Source: 1162T-S-0a-05 sp050299435
Lineage (GTDB): Bacteria; Pseudomonadota; Gammaproteobacteria; Pseudomonadales; Cellvibrionaceae
DNA: 36,837 nt
Assembly: GCA_050299435.1 (NCBI GenBank)
Contig: JBNKVX010000034.1
Span: 1-36,837 of the forward strand
Direction of reading: 5' to 3'
The position numbers and the translations under genes are program-made. This document shows positions 34,577 to 36,837 of this stretch, piece after piece. The notes beneath the pieces were generated by a model that worked only from the letters and a program-made list of their open reading frames with translations, was not told where the DNA came from and made no database searches. Position 1 is the first letter of the stretch. Each line of letters opens with the position of its first letter.

Positions 34577-36826
34577 TTAAGAACTCGTTAATTCGACGGA
34601 ATCGACTTTTTGAAATCCGCGGGGTAATTTGTTTCCTCTTCTTCCGCGCTCGCCTATGTAGTGTTCCAGATCTTTGAATTTTAAAGTAAGAAAGCGCTTG
34701 CCTGAACTGATTTTTATTGCCTCATCCTGAGTAAATGCAAGTAAAGCCAAAACATACTCTTCTCTGGCCGCCGCTTTTGCAGATGGAATATTGATAATTT
34801 TATTGCCTTTTCCTTTCGCCATTTCCGGCAATTCACTCACTTCAAACGCCAGCATGCGCCCTTCTGTTGTTATAGCCGCCAGCCAAACTTTTTCTTGTGC
34901 TTTTAAAATAACAGGGGGAAGGGCACGACAATTTTTTGGGACGGATAGACTCGCTTTACCCGCTCGATTTTTTGTTTGTAAATCAGCTAAATTTGCTACA
35001 AAGCCATAACCCGCATCTGAGCCCAATAACACCTTTTGTTGATCAGTCCCCAGCAACACACCCACAAAACTCGCCCCAGCTGGCGGGTTCAATTTTCCGG
35101 TTGCAGGTTCTCCCTGACCTCGAGCCGATGGTAAGGTATGAGTTGCTAACACATAGGAACGCCCGCTTGTATCCAATAAAATTGTTGGTTGATTGCTTTT
35201 GCCGCGCGCTGAAGATTTAAAACTGTCGCCGGATTTATAGCTTAAAGCGCCTGGATCAATATCGTGTCCTTTCGCAGCTCGTATCCAACCTTTTTGAGAA
35301 AGTACAACAGTGACAGGATCAGCCGTCACTAATTCTGTTTCATCAAAAGCCTGCGCGTCAGCGCGGGTAACAATGGGTGATCGTCGGCTGTCACCAAAAT
35401 CCTTTGCCACTTCTTGCAATTCTTTTTTGATTAATGATTTCAATCGACGTGCCGATCCTAGAATTGCTTCGATTTCATCGCGTTCTTTTTCCAGTTCCTG
35501 TTGTTCGCTTCGAATCTTCATTTCTTCAAGACGAGCCAATTGACGCAGCCGTGTTTCCAGAACGTAATTCACTTGCGCTTCGGACAATTTGAAGCGTTTC
35601 ATTAATTCCTTTTTAGGTTCATCGTGAGTGCGAATAATTTCGATGACTTCATCCAGATTTAAAAACGCAATTAACAAGCCGTCCAACAAATGCAATCTTT
35701 CCTGAACCCAATTGAGGCGATGTTGTAAACGCCTACGCACGGTAACCATTCGAAAAGCGAGCCATTCCCCGAGCATTTTATCCAGTGGTTTGACGGATGG
35801 CTTGCCATCGATACCGATAACATTCATATTGATACGGTAATTTCTTTCGAGATCGGTAGTGACAAACAGATGGTTCATAAGCGCTTCACAATCAATGCGG
35901 TTAGATCGCGGCTCAATGACTAATCGCACCGGATTTTCGTGATCAGATTCATCCCTCAAATCTTCTACCATCGGTAATTTTTTTGCCTGCATTTGTCCGG
36001 CTATCTGTTCAAGAATTTTGGCTCCACTCACTTGATGTGGTAATGCAGTGATCACAATGTCGTCGTCTTCCTTGATCCACGTCGCGCGCATTTTCATAGA
36101 TCCACGCCCGGTTTCGTACATTGCCTGCAGTTCTTTTTTCGGAGTAATAATCTCCGCATCGGTTGGCATATCCGGCCCTAAAATAAACTGGCATAAGTCC
36201 TTTGTTTTCGCTTTGGGGTTTTCCAGAAGATGTATGGTCGCATCAATCACCTCATTGAGATTGTGAGGAGGAATATCAGTTGCCATACCTACTGCAATGC
36301 CGGTGGTGCCGTTAAGTAAAACATTGGGAAGGCGTGCCGGTAAAATTTTTGGCTCAGTCAACTCGCCATCGAAATTGGGTACCCATTCGGCTGTTCCCTG
36401 ACTCAATTCATTGAGCAAAACCTCTGTGTATCTTGCCAGGCGTGCTTCGGTATAACGCATGGCGGCGAAAGATTTCGGGTCATCTTGCGATCCCCAGTTT
36501 CCTTGCCCTTCAATAAGCGGATAGCGATAGGAAAATGGCTGAGCCATGAGTACCATCGCTTCATAAGATGCACTGTCCCCATGCGGATGAAATTTACCAA
36601 TCACATCACCAACGGTGCGTGCTGACTTTTTAAACTTCGCGCTCGCTTTTAATCCGAGCTCACTCATCGCATAAACAATTCTTCTTTGAACCGGTTTTAA
36701 ACCGTCACCAATATGAGGCAAGGCGCGATCCAAAATTACATACATCGAATAATCGAGGTAGGCTTTTTCGGTGAATTGTTTTAGGGGTATATGTTCGTCA
36801 GCTTCCGGCGCTATTATTTCGCTCAT
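34577..36826 (-). CDS. parC: DNA topoisomerase IV subunit A
   Basis: Decatenates daughter chromosomes together with ParE. 749 residues, like E. coli ParC (752). The catalytic tyrosine is Y125 in AAMRYTEARL. The quinolone-resistance region HPHGDSASYEAM has S85 and E89, equivalent to E. coli S80 and E84, so it carries the susceptible-type residues. The C-terminal beta-pinwheel (about 500-749) begins DPVTVVLSQKGWIR, the ParC rather than GyrA form, and no GyrA box (QRRGGKG) is seen. AGGAAAT precedes the ATG at 36826. parE is probably beyond the right edge. Confidence 0.97.
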   Translation of the reverse strand: MSEIIAPEADEHIPLKQFTEKAYLDYSMYVILDRALPHIGDGLKPVQRRIVYAMSELGLKASAKFKKSARTVGDVIGKFHPHGDSASYEAMVLMAQPFSYRYPLIEGQGNWGSQDDPKSFAAMRYTEARLARYTEVLLNELSQGTAEWVPNFDGELTEPKILPARLPNVLLNGTTGIAVGMATDIPPHNLNEVIDATIHLLENPKAKTKDLCQFILGPDMPTDAEIITPKKELQAMYETGRGSMKMRATWIKEDDDIVITALPHQVSGAKILEQIAGQMQAKKLPMVEDLRDESDHENPVRLVIEPRSNRIDCEALMNHLFVTTDLERNYRINMNVIGIDGKPSVKPLDKMLGEWLAFRMVTVRRRLQHRLNWVQERLHLLDGLLIAFLNLDEVIEIIRTHDEPKKELMKRFKLSEAQVNYVLETRLRQLARLEEMKIRSEQQELEKERDEIEAILGSARRLKSLIKKELQEVAKDFGDSRRSPIVTRADAQAFDETELVTADPVTVVLSQKGWIRAAKGHDIDPGALSYKSGDSFKSSARGKSNQPTILLDTSGRSYVLATHTLPSARGQGEPATGKLNPPAGASFVGVLLGTDQQKVLLGSDAGYGFVANLADLQTKNRAGKASLSVPKNCRALPPVILKAQEKVWLAAITTEGRMLAFEVSELPEMAKGKGNKIINIPSAKAAAREEYVLALLAFTQDEAIKISSGKRFLTLKFKDLEHYIGERGRRGNKLPRGFQKVDSVELTSS

Positions 36827-36837
36827 GAATATTTCCT

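Overview
This window is chromosomal DNA of a gammaproteobacterium, most likely a marine polysaccharide degrader of the Cellvibrionales (Cellvibrio/Saccharophagus/Teredinibacter type). The nrdR-ribD-ribE-ribBX-ribH-nusB gene order is typical of gammaproteobacteria, and two lipoproteins carry the long polyserine linkers that are a hallmark of the Cellvibrionaceae. The placement is an inference from gene content; no rRNA, tRNA or CRISPR array was seen. Coding density is high and there is no sign of an insertion sequence or prophage.

Layout. (1) 1-3994, minus strand: nrdR, ribD, ribE, a RibBX-type ribB, ribH and the start of nusB, forming a riboflavin/NrdR/NusB operon. (2) 4057-9439: an M13 metallopeptidase lipoprotein, glyA, and ettA divergent from glyA. 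(3) 9624-18843, accessory region: a PEP-CTERM protein, then a divergent ECF-type sigma factor overlapping a Ser/Thr kinase with TPRs, then two large lipoproteins with the same lipobox-Gly6-polyserine front end but different passengers (an FG-GAP propeller with a novel C-terminus, and a PKD/beta-helix/glycine-rich protein), closed by a strong terminator. (4) 18969-21234: a TauE/SafE permease, then on the minus strand a degenerate HD-GYP protein whose leader is a cyclic di-GMP-I riboswitch with an overlapping terminator. (5) 21600-28569, minus strand: a six-gene RDD / SpoIIM / DUF4129 / DUF4350 / MoxR / DUF58 operon. (6) 28689-34189: two PilZ proteins, radA, a NADAR glycosidase, a protein with three tandem DnaT domains, a phage-P-like replication protein, a Bax-like glucosaminidase and a third PilZ protein. 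(7) 34577-36826: parC.

The genes suggest two connected themes. The first is cyclic di-GMP signalling: one riboswitch, one HD-GYP pseudo-enzyme and three small PilZ proteins lie within 15 kb. The second is a chromosomal replication-restart or helicase-loading pair (triple-DnaT plus P-like protein) beside radA and a NADAR enzyme. The strongest single discovery is the riboswitch at 21110-21234, which appears to be a transcriptional ON switch for a protein that has lost the HD catalytic residues.
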